This document shows, piece after piece, positions 62,322 to 64,000 of a DNA stretch of 64,000 bases. Position 1 is the stretch's first letter. Each line of letters opens with the position of its first letter. The translations under genes and the position numbers were made by a program. The DNA comes from Hydrogenophaga sp. RAC07 (lineage in GTDB: Bacteria > Pseudomonadota > Gammaproteobacteria > Burkholderiales > Burkholderiaceae_C), in contig NZ_CP016449.1 in NCBI RefSeq assembly GCF_001713375.1, positions 310,001-374,000 on the forward strand, given 5' to 3'. The notes beneath the pieces were generated by a model. It made no database searches, was not told where the DNA came from, and saw only the letters and a program-made list of their open reading frames with translations.

Positions 62322-63482
62322 ATGGATCCCACAACCACCACGCGCAGCGAGGTCGATACGCTCGTCATCGGCGCCGGCCCCGCCGGCCTGGCCACAGCCG
62401 CCTGCCTGGCCCAGCAGGGCGAGCGCTCGCTGGTGATCGATCAGGCGCGCGAAGTGGCGTCGAGCTGGCGCCACCACTACGAACGCCTGCACCTGCACAC
62501 CGTCAAGACGCATTCCGCGTTACCCGGCCTGCCGTTTCCCGACAGCGCGCCGCGCTACGTGCCCCGCCAGGGCGTGGTGGACTACCTCACGCGTTACGCC
62601 GATCGCCACGGCATCGAGCCCGAGCTGGGTGAATCCGTGGTGGGCATCGAACCTGCAGCGCGCGGCGCGGGCTGGATCACCCGCACCGCGAGCGGCCGGG
62701 TCATTGCCTCGCGCCAGGTGGTGGTGGCCACCGGCGCCAACCGCCGTCCGCGCGCACCCGCCCTGCCGGGCCAGGGCCACTTTGGCGGGCGTGTGTTGCA
62801 CAGCCGCGAATACCGCAACGCCGCGCCCTTTGCCAACCAGCGTGTGCTGGTGGTGGGCATGGGCAACACCGGCGCCGAGATCGCGTTGGACCTGGTGGAA
62901 CACGGCGTGCGCGCCGCGCTCTCGGTGCGCTCGCCGATCAACATCGTGCACCGCGACGTGCTGGGCCGGCCCACCCAGCTCTCCAGCATCATGCTCAGCC
63001 GCCTCCCGCCGGCGTTGGGCGATGCGGCCGCCACGCTGCTGCGCAACCTGAGCGTGGGCGACCTCGGCCGCTACGGCCTGCACACGGCCGACATGTCACC
63101 GCTGCGCCAGCTGCGCGAAGAAGGCAAGACACCGGTGATCGACGTGGGCACGGTGGCGCGCATCAAGCGCGGCGACCTCCAGGTCTACCCCGGCATCCAG
63201 ACCCTGCTGCACGGCGGTGTGCGCTTCACCGATGGCACCGAGCATCCGTTTGACACGGTGCTGCTGGCCACCGGCTACGACGCTGCCTTGAACGAGCTGT
63301 TTCCGGACACGCCCCTGCCGCTGGACGCGCGCGGCATGCCGGCCGAGGTGGTGGGGCAGGGCGCGCTGGCCGGGGTGTACTTCGTCGGTTTTGACGTGCG
63401 CCAGCCCGGTGGATTGCTGCGCGCCATTGCAGCGCAGGCGCAACAGGTGGCGGCCCACATTGCCCAGGCCAATGGCGGCTGA
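62322..63482 (+). CDS. Flavin-containing monooxygenase-like FAD/NAD(P) oxidoreductase
   Basis: A 386-aa flavoprotein. There are two dinucleotide-binding motifs, DTLVIGAGPAGLATAACLA near the N-terminus for FAD and RVLVVGMGNTGAEIALDLV at about residue 178 for NADPH. Between them lie SWRHHYERLHLHT and GRVLHSREYRNA, the FMO-type fingerprint region. It ends with TVLLATGYDAAL ... GLLRAIAAQAQQVAAHIA. This matches plant YUCCA-like/bacterial FMO oxidoreductases, but the substrate is unknown. The ATG at 62322 lies just before the FAD motif; no strong SD is visible. Confidence 0.85.
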   Translation: MDPTTTTRSEVDTLVIGAGPAGLATAACLAQQGERSLVIDQAREVASSWRHHYERLHLHTVKTHSALPGLPFPDSAPRYVPRQGVVDYLTRYADRHGIEPELGESVVGIEPAARGAGWITRTASGRVIASRQVVVATGANRRPRAPALPGQGHFGGRVLHSREYRNAAPFANQRVLVVGMGNTGAEIALDLVEHGVRAALSVRSPINIVHRDVLGRPTQLSSIMLSRLPPALGDAAATLLRNLSVGDLGRYGLHTADMSPLRQLREEGKTPVIDVGTVARIKRGDLQVYPGIQTLLHGGVRFTDGTEHPFDTVLLATGYDAALNELFPDTPLPLDARGMPAEVVGQGALAGVYFVGFDVRQPGGLLRAIAAQAQQVAAHIAQANGG

Positions 63483-63494
63483 TTCCGCACCACG

Positions 63495-63986
63495 CTACAG
63501 CACGGTGAAGCAGGTGATTTCGACCCGATCTGGACGCCGCACGCCGGTGCCCACGAACAGGCGCTCATTGATCCAGGCGAGCGAGGGCGCGGCGGTCTCG
63601 AAAGTGGGCACGCAGCGGAAGTACACCTGAGCGGGGTCCACTGGCTCGCCCCGGATCAGGCGAGCCGTGACCTCGGGTGGCGCAGCGCGCACAGCCTTGT
63701 TGCACACATAGATCAGCTCGCCGGCATCGGTCTCCAGCAGGTATCGCGCGTCGAGTTGCGCCAGCGTGGGCGTCACGATGGCCTGGAAATCCGCACCTCC
63801 GGGCAATACGCGCGCCGTCCAGCCCTGGCCCTGCACCTGTCCGCCGAGGATGGGAATGATTCGCCGGTTGCCCGCGGGCGTCTGGCCGACTTCGTGTGCG
63901 GGCGCCACCTGCACAGAAAGCGAAGCGAAGAATGCCAGCGAGGGTGCGGGTGGCGGCGTCATCAGCGGGTGGATGGTGTCACTCAT
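63495..63986 (-). CDS. DUF3237 family protein
   Basis: A 163-aa protein of the DUF3237 beta-barrel-like family: SLAFFASLSVQVAPAHEVGQTPAGNRRIIPILGGQVQGQGWTARVLPGGADFQAI, LDARYLLETDAGELIYVCNKAVR, and PAQVYFRCVPTFETAAPSLAWINERLFVGTGVRRPDRVEITCFTVL, all hallmarks of the family. Function is unknown. The start at 63986 is the more likely of two in-frame ATGs (the other encodes residue 9). It converges on the flavin monooxygenase gene with 12 nt between. Confidence 0.85.
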   Translation of the reverse strand: MSDTIHPLMTPPPAPSLAFFASLSVQVAPAHEVGQTPAGNRRIIPILGGQVQGQGWTARVLPGGADFQAIVTPTLAQLDARYLLETDAGELIYVCNKAVRAAPPEVTARLIRGEPVDPAQVYFRCVPTFETAAPSLAWINERLFVGTGVRRPDRVEITCFTVL

Positions 63987-64000
63987 TCGCGCGGAAGCCC

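Overview
The window is a 64 kb, gene-dense, high-GC chromosomal segment with no rRNA, tRNA, CRISPR array or prophage that I could see. Gene content and gene order point to a betaproteobacterium of the Comamonadaceae, possibly Hydrogenophaga or a close relative. Examples are argB followed by a two-component pair and slmA, a TetR-led beta-oxidation block with DUF2147 and a FadN-type enzyme, GC-rich intergenic palindromes around coaX, and a polyhydroxyalkanoate-system protein. The genus call is inference.

Layout. 1-4.9 kb: the 3' end of a GMC oxidoreductase, an ABM-fold protein, arginase, a beta-helix lipoprotein, a DUF6352-like protein and a lipid kinase. 4.9-13.1 kb: fused isobutyryl-CoA mutase (icmF) with an upstream PPK2-type polyphosphate kinase and a 20-bp palindrome ahead of both, then a TRAP transporter (dctP-dctQ-dctM) whose large subunit carries a long acidic Pro/Ala-rich insertion. 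13.4-19 kb: an MBL-rhodanese protein, then an alpha-hydroxyketone quorum-sensing locus of the CqsA/LqsA/JqsA type: a synthase, a facing sensor kinase-regulator operon and a divergent LuxR-type regulator. The same palindrome (CTGTCA-N4-TGACAG) lies in front of the synthase and at the 5' end of the luxR gene. 19-25.6 kb: coaX between inverted repeats, a wax ester synthase/DGAT, an acyl-CoA-binding protein, a PHA-system protein, a lipoprotein metallopeptidase and a molybdopterin oxidoreductase. 25.6-35.5 kb: two branched-chain-type ABC binding proteins, an M20 amidohydrolase, a DUF2817 protein, argB, a two-component system, slmA and a pdeM-like phosphoesterase. 35.5-43.7 kb: a TetR-led fatty-acid beta-oxidation operon, interrupted by a DUF559 nuclease gene bracketed by palindromic repeats. 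43.7-50.9 kb: a 2210-residue repeat protein with a CesT-like chaperone gene directly upstream, which I read as a type III effector-chaperone pair. 51-64 kb: a patatin/beta-barrel protein, an enoyl-CoA hydratase, an OmpA-like proline-rich membrane protein with a coupled 23-residue ORF, a TPR methyltransferase, an EEP-family hydrolase, a cupin, a DCC-Coq7 fusion, an ECF42-type sigma factor with DGPF/YCII, SRPBCC and VOC genes, a flavin monooxygenase and a DUF3237 protein.

The two most interesting systems are the quorum-sensing locus with its paired palindromes, and the giant effector-like protein. The C-terminal half of the latter carries three motifs, in the right order, that resemble the two-barrel RNA polymerase/RdRP core (KG, RNP, DxDGD). 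That reading rests on motifs only and needs a profile or structure search.
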